Assembly (NCBI RefSeq): GCF_018613675.1
Contig: NZ_JAGGPQ010000005.1
Coordinates: forward strand, 395,974 to 459,973
DNA: 64,000 nt
Reading direction: 5' to 3'
Source of the DNA: Arthrobacter sp. ISL-85
GTDB taxonomy: Bacteria; Actinomycetota; Actinomycetes; Actinomycetales; Micrococcaceae
The notes under the pieces were generated by a model. That model was given only the letters and a program-made list of their open reading frames with translations. It was not told the origin of the DNA and did not search any database. Positions 26,162 to 34,502 of the stretch are shown piece by piece (positions within the stretch are counted from its first letter, which is position 1; each line of letters starts with the position of its first letter). The position numbers and the translations under genes were made by a program.

Positions 26162-26548
26162 CTAGTTCACTGCCCCGGTGAACTTTTCACCCGGGCCCTT
26201 GCCCGGGGCGTCCGGGATCAGCGACTCTTCACGGAAAGCCAGCTGCAGGGAGCGCAGGCCGTCCCGCAAGGGGCCGGCGTGCTGGGAGCCGATTTCAGGG
26301 GCGGCCGCGGTCACCAGGCCAGCCAGTGCGGTGATCAGCTTCCGGGCCTCGTCCAGGTCCTTGAGTTCGGCTGCGTTGTCTTCTTCGGCCAGGCCAAGCT
26401 TTACCGCGGCGGCGCTCATCAGGTGCACGGCGGCCGTAGTGATGACCTCGATGGCGGGAACTTCGGAGATGTCGCGGATCTGTTGTGAGACGTCTGCGCC
26501 TGCGCTACCGGGCTCGAAGACGTACGAATTACTGTCTGAGGTGCTCAT
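26162..26548 (-). CDS. DUF1844 protein
   Basis: The 128-residue soluble, acidic protein matches DUF1844, found divergently upstream of infC in many actinobacteria. The core is VPAIEVITTAAVHLMSAAAVKLGL, followed by an acidic helical stretch (DLDEARKLITALAGLVTAA) and a polar tail. No catalytic motif is seen and the function is unknown. It ends at a strong terminator shared with the MFS gene and starts 357 bases from infC. Confidence 0.82.
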   Translation of the reverse strand: MSTSDSNSYVFEPGSAGADVSQQIRDISEVPAIEVITTAAVHLMSAAAVKLGLAEEDNAAELKDLDEARKLITALAGLVTAAAPEIGSQHAGPLRDGLRSLQLAFREESLIPDAPGKGPGEKFTGAVN

Positions 26549-26634
26549 ACTGGTAAGCTTGACACAGACCGACTGGATGTCGTTATTTCAGGGATTGTCC
26601 CAAACGACCAGGTTCCCAACAGCGCTTCGCGGCG

Positions 26635-26905
26635 TTGACGGGAATTTTTTCTGTAGAATGGCATCCAGTTTGCAAGCGGAGTTCTCTCCCACCCGCGTCA
26701 GCCGTTGTCCCGCCGCGTTCCGTTGGAACCTGCAGGGACGCAAGGTTGCCGGGTACTGGTTGGGCACGGACCGGCATCTGCCGGGACAGTGCACGCGCAG
26801 CCCTTTGGGGGTTGCCGGTCCAACCTCTTTGAGGCCTTCGATTGCTCCGGCAATTGGGGGCCTTCTCTATTTGCCGGACTCAACAACAAACACAGGAGCT
26901 TTAAC
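26635..26905 (+). promoter_or_regulatory. Long structured leader of infC-rpmI-rplT
   Basis: An extended -10-like TGTAGAAT (hexamer 26654-26659) gives a leader of roughly 240 bases before the infC start. The leader contains TTGCCGG at 26746-26752, 26812-26818 and 26871-26877, but only one exact complement CCGGCAA, at 26847-26853. That segment could pair either upstream or downstream (18-base loop). This mutually exclusive pairing is what a translational or transcriptional attenuator for IF3/L20 autoregulation would need. No protein-coding gene is evident in the 26549-26905 gap. The -35 is unclear: TTGACG at 26635-26640 is only 13 bases from the -10. Confidence 0.55.
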
Positions 26906-27940
26906 ATTAGCGAGCCAAGAATCAATGAGCGTATCCGCGTCCCCGAGGTGCGGCTGGTCGGCCCTGCAGGTGAACAGGTAGGAATCGTCCGTATTGAGGA
27001 TGCCCTGCGCCTGGCTGCCGAGTCCGACCTTGATCTCGTTGAAGTTGCACCTCAGGCGAAGCCTCCGGTGTGCAAGCTGATGGACTTCGGCAAGTACAAG
27101 TACGAGGCCGCGGTCAAGGCACGTGAGGCCCGGAAGAACCAGACGAACACTGTTCTGAAGGAAATCCGCTTCCGCCTGAAGATCGACACCCACGACTACG
27201 AGACCAAGCGCGGCCACGCCCTGCGCTTCCTCGGTGCCGGGGACAAGGTCAAGGCCATGATCCAGTTCCGCGGCCGTGAGCAGCAGCGTCCGGAGATGGG
27301 CATCCGCCTGCTCCAGCGCTTCGCGGACGACGTCGCCGAAGTTGGCGTGGTGGAGTCCAGCCCCCGTATCGACGGCCGCAACATGGTCATGGTGGTTGGC
27401 CCGCTGAAGAACAAGGCAGAGGCCAAGGCGGAAGCACGCCGCGCAACCCAGCGCGCCGAGGCCAAGGCCCAGAACGAAGCCAAGGCCTCGGGACGCGTTG
27501 ACACCTCCGGTGAGGACCAGGCCCCCCTGACGCAGTCACTGGCGGACCTCCTGCCGGAAGGCTTCACGGTCTCCACCGAGCCGGAGGCAGCTCCCGCGGA
27601 CAGCGCCCCGGCTGAGGCCCCTGCTGCTGCCGCTCCTGAGCAGGAAGCCCCCCAGCAGGAGGCCCCCAAGGCTCCTGCTCCTAAGCAGGAAGCTCCCAAG
27701 GCTCCAGCTCCTAAGCAGGAAGCTCCCAAGGCCGCTGCACCGAAGGCCGCTGCACCGAAGGCTGCCGCTCCGGCGCCCAGGCCGGCAGCTGCAAAGCCGG
27801 AAGCGGCGGCACCGGCTGCGCCGAAACCGGCGGGTGTGCCTGCACCGCCGAAGCCGGTGGCCAGGCCTGCTGCACCGAAGCCTGCTGCCCGCCCTGCCCC
27901 CAAGGCAGTGCCGAAGCCGGCCGGTAAGAAGACCAACTAG
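26906..27940 (+). CDS. infC: Translation initiation factor IF-3 with AUU start and long Ala/Pro/Lys tail
   Basis: IF3 binds the 30S subunit and checks initiator tRNA and start codon. The conserved protein begins at ATT 26906 ([14 protein letters not shown] follows) behind AGGAG at 26894-26898; no ATG or GTG fits. An AUU start lets IF3 repress its own mRNA, as known in E. coli. Residues 1-180 form the N and C domains ([23 protein letters not shown]). A tail of about 150 residues follows with repeated [14 protein letters not shown] units, giving 344 residues against about 180-200 in most bacteria. An in-frame upstream start at 26705 lacks support. rpmI and rplT follow. Confidence 0.93.
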   Translation: MSEPRINERIRVPEVRLVGPAGEQVGIVRIEDALRLAAESDLDLVEVAPQAKPPVCKLMDFGKYKYEAAVKAREARKNQTNTVLKEIRFRLKIDTHDYETKRGHALRFLGAGDKVKAMIQFRGREQQRPEMGIRLLQRFADDVAEVGVVESSPRIDGRNMVMVVGPLKNKAEAKAEARRATQRAEAKAQNEAKASGRVDTSGEDQAPLTQSLADLLPEGFTVSTEPEAAPADSAPAEAPAAAAPEQEAPQQEAPKAPAPKQEAPKAPAPKQEAPKAAAPKAAAPKAAAPAPRPAAAKPEAAAPAAPKPAGVPAPPKPVARPAAPKPAARPAPKAVPKPAGKKTN

Positions 27941-28056
27941 TCCACAGCTGCCGGGCGTGCCCCGGCAGTCAGCAACCAGCACGCTGCCCGCAGGGGCGGC
28001 TGCGCGATAGAACTGCCGGCCCCCGGGCCCGCAGAAACGTAAGGAGATCGGTTCCC

Positions 28057-28251
28057 ATGCCGAAGATGAAGACCCACAGTGGTGCTAAGAAGCGCTTCAA
28101 GCTGACCGGCAGTGGCAAGCTGCGCCGCCAGCAGGCCAACCGCCGCCACTACCTGGAGCACAAGTCCAGCCGCCTGACCCGCCGCCTTGCCGGTGACAAG
28201 ATCGTCTTCAAGGGCGACGCCAAGGTCATCCGGAAGATGCTCGGCATCTAG
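28057..28251 (+). CDS. rpmI: 50S ribosomal protein L35
   Basis: This 64-residue basic ribosomal protein starts [20 protein letters not shown], the invariant L35 opening. AAGGAG lies about 11 bases before ATG 28057. It sits between infC and rplT in the standard operon. The 116-base gap after infC shows no clear terminator. Confidence 0.97.
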   Translation: MPKMKTHSGAKKRFKLTGSGKLRRQQANRRHYLEHKSSRLTRRLAGDKIVFKGDAKVIRKMLGI

Positions 28252-28368
28252 TTTCCAAGTTATTGACGAACCGTTGACCAATGGTCCGTCACCTGCCAAA
28301 CAGCCTTCTCAGGCCGCCGGAACACCGGCAACAGATGCTTGGGATCAGATTTTCGAAGGAGTACGCAC

Positions 28369-28758
28369 GTGGCACGTGTGAAGAGGGCGGTCAACGCCCA
28401 CAAGAAGCGCCGGGTTATTCTTGAACGGGCGAAGGGTTACCGCGGACAGCGTTCGCGCCTGTACCGCAAGGCCAAAGAACAGCTGCTGCACTCGTTTGTG
28501 TACAGCTACGGTGACCGCAAGAAGAAGAAGGGCGACTTCCGCCGCCTGTGGATCCAGCGCATCAACGCTGCGTCCCGCGCCAACGGTCTCACCTACAACC
28601 GCCTCATCCAGGGCCTGAAGGCCGCTGAGGTCGAGGTTGACCGCCGCATGCTGGCCGAACTTGCCGTCTCAGACGCCAACGCGTTCGCCGCACTGGTCCA
28701 GGTGGCCAAGGACTCCCTGCCGGCAGACACCTCCGCCAAAAAGGTTGCCGCAGCCTAG
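28369..28758 (+). CDS. rplT: 50S ribosomal protein L20
   Basis: L20 is an early-assembly 23S rRNA-binding protein and, in several bacteria, the repressor of its own operon. The 129-residue protein begins [14 protein letters not shown] after GTG 28369 and contains the conserved [16 protein letters not shown] and [16 protein letters not shown] segments. GAAGGAG lies about 8 bases before the GTG. An in-frame upstream start at 28339 would add 10 unconserved residues. It closes infC-rpmI-rplT. Confidence 0.96.
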   Translation: MARVKRAVNAHKKRRVILERAKGYRGQRSRLYRKAKEQLLHSFVYSYGDRKKKKGDFRRLWIQRINAASRANGLTYNRLIQGLKAAEVEVDRRMLAELAVSDANAFAALVQVAKDSLPADTSAKKVAAA

Positions 28759-28815
28759 CAGCCGCTTCCGCCCCTCACCTGAGGGGCCAGTTCAGGAACG
28801 GGTAGCAGCAGCTAC

Positions 28816-28821
28816 TACAGT
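28816..28821 (+). promoter_or_regulatory. Candidate -10 element for the leaderless rRNA methyltransferase gene
   Basis: TACAGT ends 6 bases before ATG 28828, with no ribosome-binding sequence. It suggests this gene has its own promoter apart from rplT. Confidence 0.4.
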
Positions 28822-28827
28822 TCTTGT

Positions 28828-29763
28828 ATGAACGAAACCGGGCGCCCGCAAGATCTTCCACTGTCCAACCCCCGAGCTGATCGGGTCAGGGACGTGGCAA
28901 AACTTGCAGGGCGCCCGGCCCGTTTAAAGCGCGGCCAGTTCCTTGCCGAGGGGCCGCAGGCCGTCCGGGAAGCACTCAAGCTCCACCAGCAGCGCCTCGC
29001 GGCAGGAGCGTCCGGAGTAGTCACCGAAGTGTTTGCCAGCGAAAGCTGCCTGGACCGCTTCCCCGAATTCGAAGAGCTCGCCGGAGGTACCAACGCGCGG
29101 CTGGCCACCGACGAAGTCCTGGCGGCCATGGCGGACACCGTCAACCCGCAGGGGATCGTCGCCGTCTGCAGGTTCGTGGATGTTGGCCTGGCGGAGGTGC
29201 TCGACTCCGGTCCCCGCCTGATTGCCGTCCTGTGCCAGGTCAGGGACCCCGGGAACGCGGGCACTGTGCTGCGGGCGGCCGATTCAGCCGGCGCCGACGC
29301 CATCATCTTCACAGCATCCAGCGTCGACGTCTACAACCCCAAGGCGGTCCGCTCCACGGCGGGGTCACTGTTCCACCTTCCGGTCGTCCTGGCTGCCGAC
29401 CCCGCGGAACTGGCTGCCGCCTGCAAGGCCCGGGGCATCGGCATCCTTGCTGCCGACGGTTACGGGCAGCTGGACCTTGATGCCCTGCAGGACGAGAACG
29501 CGCGCCGCAGGCTCACCGGAACCGGCCCCGAATCCGTGTACGACCTTGCTGCGCCGACCGCGTGGTTCTTTGGGAACGAGGCGCAGGGGCTCTCCGACGA
29601 GGAGCTTGAACTGGCTGACCACCGGGTGGCAGTTCCGGTCTATGGTGCCGCCGAAAGCCTCAACCTTGGGACAGCCGCCACCGTGTGCCTGTACGCCAGC
29701 GCCCGCTCCCAGCGCCGCCCTGGCCATGCCGCCGGGCAGGACCAGGAAAAACAGGAAAAATAG
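28828..29763 (+). CDS. SpoU/TrmH-family RNA 2'-O-methyltransferase
   Basis: The 311-residue protein has an N-terminal L30e-like substrate-binding region (RLKRGQFLAEGPQAVREAL) and a C-terminal SPOUT trefoil-knot domain. Motif 1 is VRDPGNAGTVLRAADSAG, motif 2 FFGNEAQGLSDEEL, and motif 3 VPVYGAAESLNLGTAATVCL. Relatives 2'-O-methylate 23S rRNA or, as in TsnR-type enzymes, protect against thiostrepton. The target base here is not deducible. Genes of this family commonly lie between rplT and pheS; here about 6 kb of accessory genes separate them. The C-terminus ends in a short Gln/Lys tail. Confidence 0.88.
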   Translation: MNETGRPQDLPLSNPRADRVRDVAKLAGRPARLKRGQFLAEGPQAVREALKLHQQRLAAGASGVVTEVFASESCLDRFPEFEELAGGTNARLATDEVLAAMADTVNPQGIVAVCRFVDVGLAEVLDSGPRLIAVLCQVRDPGNAGTVLRAADSAGADAIIFTASSVDVYNPKAVRSTAGSLFHLPVVLAADPAELAAACKARGIGILAADGYGQLDLDALQDENARRRLTGTGPESVYDLAAPTAWFFGNEAQGLSDEELELADHRVAVPVYGAAESLNLGTAATVCLYASARSQRRPGHAAGQDQEKQEK

Positions 29764-29863
29764 GGACGCGCGACGGCGGCCGGCTAGTCGTACGCCCACG
29801 CTCATACCGTGGGGTCCGTACTCATCGGGGTCCCCGGGCAGCAATGTCCCGGCCACAAAGAAA

Positions 29864-29883
29864 GGCCCCGGAATTCCGGGGCC
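29864..29883 (-). terminator. Terminator of the GlsB-like gene
   Basis: The palindrome GGCCCCGG-AATT-CCGGGGCC is followed on the minus strand by CTTTCTTTGT, a T-rich tract. It lies 25 bases beyond the stop of the minus-strand GlsB-like gene. It may also stop plus-strand transcription from the methyltransferase gene. Confidence 0.8.
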
Positions 29884-29908
29884 CGTTGGTCGTTGCTGGA
29901 CAGAGTTA

Positions 29909-30184
29909 TCAGGGTGCGCGGCTGGCTTTTCCGCGTCCGGTGACCGCTCCGTAGATGCCGGCGACGACCAGGCCGCCGACGATAGCGAGAATCCAGGTGC
30001 CGAGGTCGAAGAAGGCAAGATCGCCCTTGTTGAACAGGAGGCTGCCAATCCAGCCGCCAACGATGGCTCCAACGACACCCAGGATGAGGCTGGTAACCCA
30101 GCCGCCGCCGACCCGTCCGGGCATAACGGCTTTAACGATGGCCCCGACAATCAGGCCCAGAATAATCCAAGCAAGAAAACCCAT
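29909..30184 (-). CDS. GlsB/YeaQ/YmgE family small membrane protein
   Basis: The 91-residue protein consists of three hydrophobic helices with the family pattern: GFLAWIILGLIVGAIVKAV, then GGGWVTSLILGVVGAIVGGW, and ILAIVGGLVVAGIYGAVTGR. Related proteins are called transglycosylase-associated or general-stress proteins; the molecular role is unknown. A strong GAGGAGGAGAC ribosome-binding sequence precedes ATG 30184. It is monocistronic, with its own terminator, and diverges from the cation transporter gene. Confidence 0.88.
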   Translation of the reverse strand: MGFLAWIILGLIVGAIVKAVMPGRVGGGWVTSLILGVVGAIVGGWIGSLLFNKGDLAFFDLGTWILAIVGGLVVAGIYGAVTGRGKASRAP

Positions 30185-30383
30185 GTCTCCTCCTCATTGT
30201 GACCGGGATTAATAGTCCCGATGAGCCTCAAGCTAACATAAGCACCCCATAAAGTCAGTAGCTCCCAGGGCCGGTACCGCTGTGCGGCCGCGGGCCTTCC
30301 GGGTACGGTATCCAAAGAGGCGGGGCCTGCGGCCGAACCCGCGGCAGGCCGACTGGAAAGCAACCCGCAAAGGGGTGGAGCCT

Positions 30384-31340
30384 GTGGCTGCAAATGGCGG
30401 TACCAGGGCGATTATTGCGGCCCTAGCGGCGAACCTGGCCATTGCCTTCCTGAAATTCCTGGCGTATTTCCTGACGTTGTCGTCATCCATGCTCGCGGAG
30501 GCCATCCACAGCCTCGCGGACTCCGGCAACCAGCTCCTGCTCCTGGTGGGCGGCAAGAAGTCCGAGCGTGCGGCCAGCCCGGAGCACCCCTTCGGTTATG
30601 GCCGCGAGCGTTACATATATGCGTTCATCGTGTCGATTGTGCTGTTCACGGTCGGTGGCCTGTTCGCCCTCTTCGAAGCGTGGGAGAAGTTCCTGCAACC
30701 ACATGGGATCGAGGGCGGCTTCTGGTGGGTGCCGCTGGCCGTGCTGGTGGGTGCAATCGGGGCGGAGTCCTATTCCTTCCGGACCGCCATCAGGGAGTCA
30801 AACCGCACCCGCGGCACCCAGTCCTGGATAAAGTTCGTCCGTAGCGCCAAACAGCCCGAGCTGCCGGTCATCCTGCTTGAGGACTCCGGCGCCCTTCTGG
30901 GCCTTCTGTTCGCACTGACAGGCGTGGGCCTGACGCTGGTCACGGGCAACGGAGTGTGGGATGCGGCAGGCACGGGGATGATCGGCCTCCTGCTGGTGGC
31001 GATCGCCGGGGCGCTGGCGCTGGAAACCAAGTCGCTCCTGGTGGGCGAGTCCGCCGGCAAAGTCGACCTTGAGCGGATCCGGGCTGCCATCGAGTCCGAT
31101 GGCGGACGCCTCATCCACCTCAAGACGCTGCACCTTGGCCCTGAGGAGCTGCTGGTGGCGGCCAAGATCGCCGTCAGCAGGTCCGCGACCGGCGAGGAGA
31201 TAGCACGGGCCATCGATGCCTGCGAGGAGAGGATCCGGGCTGCCGTTCCCATCGCGCGGGTCATCTACCTCGAGCCGGACCTGCACCGGGAAGCCGCGGC
31301 GCCCGGGCAGGATCCTGCCGGCGCTGCACCGGGCCCCTGA
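30384..31340 (+). CDS. Cation diffusion facilitator transporter
   Basis: The 318-residue membrane protein has the CDF arrangement of about six helices and a C-terminal cytoplasmic domain. The HxxxD metal site is visible in AEAIHSLADSGNQ (helix 2), and the family segment HPFGYGRERYIYAF follows. It probably exports divalent metal such as Zn, Fe or Mn by proton antiport; the metal cannot be named. GTG 30384, about 8 bases after AAAGGGG, is preferred to the upstream in-frame start at 30282 because the first membrane helix begins soon after. The C-terminal Ala/Gly/Pro tail is not conserved. Confidence 0.85.
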   Translation: MAANGGTRAIIAALAANLAIAFLKFLAYFLTLSSSMLAEAIHSLADSGNQLLLLVGGKKSERAASPEHPFGYGRERYIYAFIVSIVLFTVGGLFALFEAWEKFLQPHGIEGGFWWVPLAVLVGAIGAESYSFRTAIRESNRTRGTQSWIKFVRSAKQPELPVILLEDSGALLGLLFALTGVGLTLVTGNGVWDAAGTGMIGLLLVAIAGALALETKSLLVGESAGKVDLERIRAAIESDGGRLIHLKTLHLGPEELLVAAKIAVSRSATGEEIARAIDACEERIRAAVPIARVIYLEPDLHREAAAPGQDPAGAAPGP

Positions 31341-31410
31341 ACGTGGCGCGGGCCCGGAAACGGTCCGGGGTGCGGCCTCCGGCACGGGCTCCGGGCGTCA
31401 TGGTGGGCGG

Positions 31411-32619
31411 TCAGGCAGCCAGCGGCCTTCTGCGTTCCAGCAGGCCGCTGAGGAGGGCGACGCCGAAACCGAGGACGGCAAGGACTGCGCCGACCAGGGC
31501 GGGGGCCACAAAGCCCCACCCGAGGGCGATGACCAGCCCGCCGAGGAATGCGCCGAGTGCGTTGGCGACGTTCAGTGCGGCGTGGTTGAGGGAAGATGCC
31601 AGCGATGGTGCGTCCGGCGAGGCGTCGAGCAGCCGGGTCTGCAGGGCGGGGATCAGCATGGAGCCGGAAGCTCCCACCACGAACACCATCACCATGGCGC
31701 TCCACTGCCAGTGGGCGGCTACGGCGTAGGCAACCAGGGCAACGGCAATGGCCGGGAGGACCCGGTAGAGGGTACCCATGACCGATTTGTCGGCCAGCCT
31801 GCCCCCAACGATGTTCCCTGCCACCATGCCCAGCCCGTAGAGCGCCACCACCAGGGGAATCAGCGCCGACGGGATGCCCGCCACCGCCGTCATGGTGTGC
31901 GCGATGTAGGTGTATGTAGCGAAGAAGCCGCCGAAGCCCACGATGCCCACCAGGAGGGCCAGCCAGACCTGGAGCCGCTTGAGGGCCCCGAGTTCGCGCC
32001 GGATGCTCGCGTCGGGATGCGCGTGCTGGAACGGGACAAATTTCCACACCATGGCCAGGGCCAGCAGGCCGATGGCACCCACCAGGACAAACAGCAGACG
32101 CCACCCAAATGTCTGGCCCAGCCAGGTGGCGAACGGTACGCCCACCACGTTGGAGACGCTGAGCCCGGCCATGACCATGGAGATGGCCCAGCCCCGCCGC
32201 GCGGGCGGAACCAGAGATGCGGCGATGACGGCCGCGACTCCGAAGAACGCCCCGTGTGGCAGGCCGGCGGCAAAGCGGGACACGAGCATCGACCCGTAGT
32301 CAGGGGCTATGAAGGAGGTCAGGTTGGCCACGGTGAAGAACAGCAGGAGGCCCAGTGCCAGTTTCTTGCGGGGCAGCCTGGCCCCGACGGCGGCCAGGAG
32401 CGGAGCGCCTACCACTACACCCACCGCATACGCGGAAATAAGGTGCCCGGCCTCGGGAGTACTGATCCCCAGGCCCTGCTCCACTTCCTTCAGCAGGCCC
32501 ATCATGGTGAACTCGGTGACGCCGATACCCACCCCGCCCATGGCCAGGGCAAAGATGGCCATGCCGACGTTCGGGGCCTTGGTGTGGGCTGCCGTGGACG
32601 GGGAAAGGACGCTGCTCAT
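31411..32619 (-). CDS. MFS transporter, DHA1-type drug efflux
   Basis: The 402-residue, 12-helix protein resembles AraJ/Cmx-type drug:proton antiporters. The N-terminal GVGIGVTEFTMMGLL, the motif-A loop GARLPRKKLALGL and the motif-C-like stretch SNVVGVPFATWLGQ are visible. Homologues export chloramphenicol or other drugs, or arabinose-like sugars, so the substrate is open. ATG 32619 is preferred; the same frame is open back to 33183 only because it lies opposite the Nudix gene. It diverges from mutT. Confidence 0.87.
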   Translation of the reverse strand: MSSVLSPSTAAHTKAPNVGMAIFALAMGGVGIGVTEFTMMGLLKEVEQGLGISTPEAGHLISAYAVGVVVGAPLLAAVGARLPRKKLALGLLLFFTVANLTSFIAPDYGSMLVSRFAAGLPHGAFFGVAAVIAASLVPPARRGWAISMVMAGLSVSNVVGVPFATWLGQTFGWRLLFVLVGAIGLLALAMVWKFVPFQHAHPDASIRRELGALKRLQVWLALLVGIVGFGGFFATYTYIAHTMTAVAGIPSALIPLVVALYGLGMVAGNIVGGRLADKSVMGTLYRVLPAIAVALVAYAVAAHWQWSAMVMVFVVGASGSMLIPALQTRLLDASPDAPSLASSLNHAALNVANALGAFLGGLVIALGWGFVAPALVGAVLAVLGFGVALLSGLLERRRPLAA

Positions 32620-32763
32620 ATGCCTGCTTCTCGAAGTATGGAACTGGAAATGGGGCGGGACGCCACGGCAATGGGGCAGGAAGGTCCGGACAGTGGGGCC
32701 AACCCTGGGCGGGCAGGACCTATTCCCAAGGACGGGACTGCTGTTCCCGGCCCCTCCCATTGT

Positions 32764-32780
32764 GGCCCATAGAATGGGCC
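32764..32780. promoter_or_regulatory. Palindrome spanning the -10 of the MutT-like gene
   Basis: GGCCCAT-AGA-ATGGGCC is a perfect 7-bp inverted repeat centred on the -10-like TAGAAT (32770-32775), which ends 6 bases before the GTG start at 32782. It could be an operator or a chance GC-rich palindrome. The gap to the divergent MFS gene is 162 bases. Confidence 0.4.
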
Positions 32781-32781
32781 G

Positions 32782-33237
32782 GTGACTGGAGTGATACAGG
32801 TAGTAGGCGGAGCCGTGGTGGACAGGCTGGCCGATCCAACGGCCTTGCTGGTGGCGCGGCGGAGCGCTCCGGAGCATCTGGCAGGGCTGTGGGAGTTTCC
32901 GGGCGGCAAGGTTGAAGCCGGTGAGGCACCTGAAACTGCGCTGGTACGGGAGCTGGCCGAGGAACTCGGAATCGCCGTGCGCCTGGGGGCAGAACTGCCC
33001 GCGGAAACACCTGACGGCTGGCCCCTCAACGGGCGGGCCAGCATGAGGGTCTGGTTCGCCGAGGTGTCCAGTGGCGAACCAACGCCTCTTGAAGACCATG
33101 ACGAACTGCGCTGGGTCCAGCTGCAGGACAAGGAAGAGGTTCTGGGCCTGCCGTGGATTCCGGCCGATTACCCGATTGTGCACGCGCTCCTGGACTCCGT
33201 GGCAGCACTGGTGCCGAAGTCCCCGGCGCGTGATTAG
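32782..33237 (+). CDS. Nudix hydrolase, MutT-like 8-oxo-dGTP diphosphatase
   Basis: The 151-residue protein contains a perfect Nudix box at 42-64 (G42, E48, R56, E57, E60, E61, G63). The approach AGLWEFPGGK is typical of MutT enzymes that hydrolyse oxidised purine nucleotides. A MutT-type role is likely because of the LLVARRSAPEHLAG and ELRWVQ segments, but other Nudix substrates are possible. It starts at GTG 32782, 6 bases after a -10-like hexamer. It lies next to a radical SAM gene with an SOS box but is convergent with it. Confidence 0.88.
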   Translation: MTGVIQVVGGAVVDRLADPTALLVARRSAPEHLAGLWEFPGGKVEAGEAPETALVRELAEELGIAVRLGAELPAETPDGWPLNGRASMRVWFAEVSSGEPTPLEDHDELRWVQLQDKEEVLGLPWIPADYPIVHALLDSVAALVPKSPARD

Positions 33238-33277
33238 CCACGGATACGGCTGACCCCGCTGCCGGTGGAACAGCCGG

Positions 33278-34411
33278 TTAGAACAGTGAGTCCTGCACCG
33301 CGGGCCGGGATGCCGAAGAAGCCGCGGCCGCGGAGCCAGCAGGGGAGCCGCCGGGAACCGGGGCGGGAATGCTTCCTGCCGGGTACACCGCTTCCTCGGC
33401 CCGGGGATCGTCCAGGTCCTGGTTGTTCAAGTCGCGGTGGCTGAAGCCGGACGAATGCGAAAACCCGTGCCGGGCCTTGAAGTAGCGGACCTTGCCGGCG
33501 AGCCAGGTCCGGTATTCCTTGGACGCGTAGGAACCCGTCCCATACAGCCGCCGGTAGCGGCCTGCCAGTTCGGGATGGTGGGTGGCGATCCACTTCATGA
33601 ACCACTCCCTGGTGCCGGGTTTGAGGTACAGCGCGCCCGCGGTGACCCCGGTGGCACCAGCGGCCGCCAGGGAGCCAAACAGTGCATCCAGGGCTTCGTC
33701 GCTGTCGGAGAGCCACGGCAGGATGGGCATCGCCATGACGCCGCAGGGCAGCCCGGCCTCGCGCAGCCGGGACACCAGTTTGAGCCGGGCCCTGGGTCCG
33801 GGAGTGCCCGGCTCGATTGCCTCGGAAAGGGCTTCGTCGGTCATGGCCAGGGATATGCCAAGCCCTACGGGCACCTGTGCGGCAGCGCTCTTGAGCAGCG
33901 GGACGTCGCGTGCCAGCAGTGTCCCTTTGGTGAGGATGGACAGCGGAGTTCCGGACTCGGCCAGGGCATTGATAATTCCAGGCATGAGCCGGTACCTGCC
34001 TTCGGCCCGCTGATAGGGATCGGTGTTGGTCCCCAATGCCACCTGCTGGCGGGTCCAGGAAGCTTTGTTCAGTTCTTTCCGGAGGATCTCCGCGGCGTTG
34101 ACCTTCACCACCACCTGGCTGTCGAAATCCATGCCGGCGTCGAAGTCCAGATAGGTGTGCGTCTTGCGGGCAAAGCAGTAAACGCAGGCGTGGCTGCAGC
34201 CGCGGTAGGGATTGACGGTCCATTCGAACGGCATTTTCGATCCCGCCGCAACCCTGTTGAGCACCGATTTGGCAGTGACCTCGTGGAACGTGATTCCGGC
34301 GAATTCGGGCGTGGTGACGGAGCGGACCAGCCCTGCGAGCGGAAGCAGCGCAGGGCCCTGTCCACCCAAAGTGTCCGGCGTGGGTACCAGTGCTTGTGCT
34401 TCCCATCTCAT
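33278..34411 (-). CDS. Radical SAM protein, Rv2578c/SplB-like, SOS-boxed
   Basis: The 377-residue protein carries the radical SAM cysteines C72, C76 and C79 in YRGCSHACVYCFARKTHTY, followed by strands resembling spore photoproduct lyase (AVNP-type NPYRGC, GTNTDPYQ). Homologues such as mycobacterial Rv2578c are annotated as intein-containing or plain radical SAM proteins; this copy has no intein. The substrate is unknown, although DNA repair is suggested by the SplB resemblance and LexA control. MRWEAQ at 34411 matches the family start. A near-perfect SOS box ends up 11 bases upstream. The C-terminal 35 residues are Ala/Ser/Pro-rich. Confidence 0.85.
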   Translation of the reverse strand: MRWEAQALVPTPDTLGGQGPALLPLAGLVRSVTTPEFAGITFHEVTAKSVLNRVAAGSKMPFEWTVNPYRGCSHACVYCFARKTHTYLDFDAGMDFDSQVVVKVNAAEILRKELNKASWTRQQVALGTNTDPYQRAEGRYRLMPGIINALAESGTPLSILTKGTLLARDVPLLKSAAAQVPVGLGISLAMTDEALSEAIEPGTPGPRARLKLVSRLREAGLPCGVMAMPILPWLSDSDEALDALFGSLAAAGATGVTAGALYLKPGTREWFMKWIATHHPELAGRYRRLYGTGSYASKEYRTWLAGKVRYFKARHGFSHSSGFSHRDLNNQDLDDPRAEEAVYPAGSIPAPVPGGSPAGSAAAASSASRPAVQDSLF

Positions 34412-34421
34412 GACACCCATT

Positions 34422-34435
34422 CGAAAACATGTTCG
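34422..34435. promoter_or_regulatory. LexA (SOS) box at the radical SAM gene
   Basis: CGAAAACATGTTCG, within TTCGAAAACATGTTCGAAT, is almost a perfect SOS palindrome. It ends 10 bases before the ATG at 34411 on the minus strand, so LexA would cover the transcription or translation start. No other gene start is nearby on that side. Confidence 0.9.
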
Positions 34436-34502
34436 AATATAAGTCAAGGCGCCGCGCGACGAAGGCAGGCCACAACGGCGCGCCAATACTGGCAACCGCC
34501 CC

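Noticed and set aside
26705..26905. Upstream extension of infC to a non-AUU start
   Set aside because: The added residues are unlike IF3 and lie in a structured leader; AGGAG fits the AUU at 26906.
31216..32772. 518-codon plus-strand frame opposite the MFS transporter
   Set aside because: Composition is Gly/His/Asp/Gln-rich without motifs, while the minus-strand frame encodes clear membrane helices.
31411..33183. 188-residue N-terminal extension of the MFS transporter
   Set aside because: The extra frame is antisense to the Nudix gene and has no membrane or signal features.
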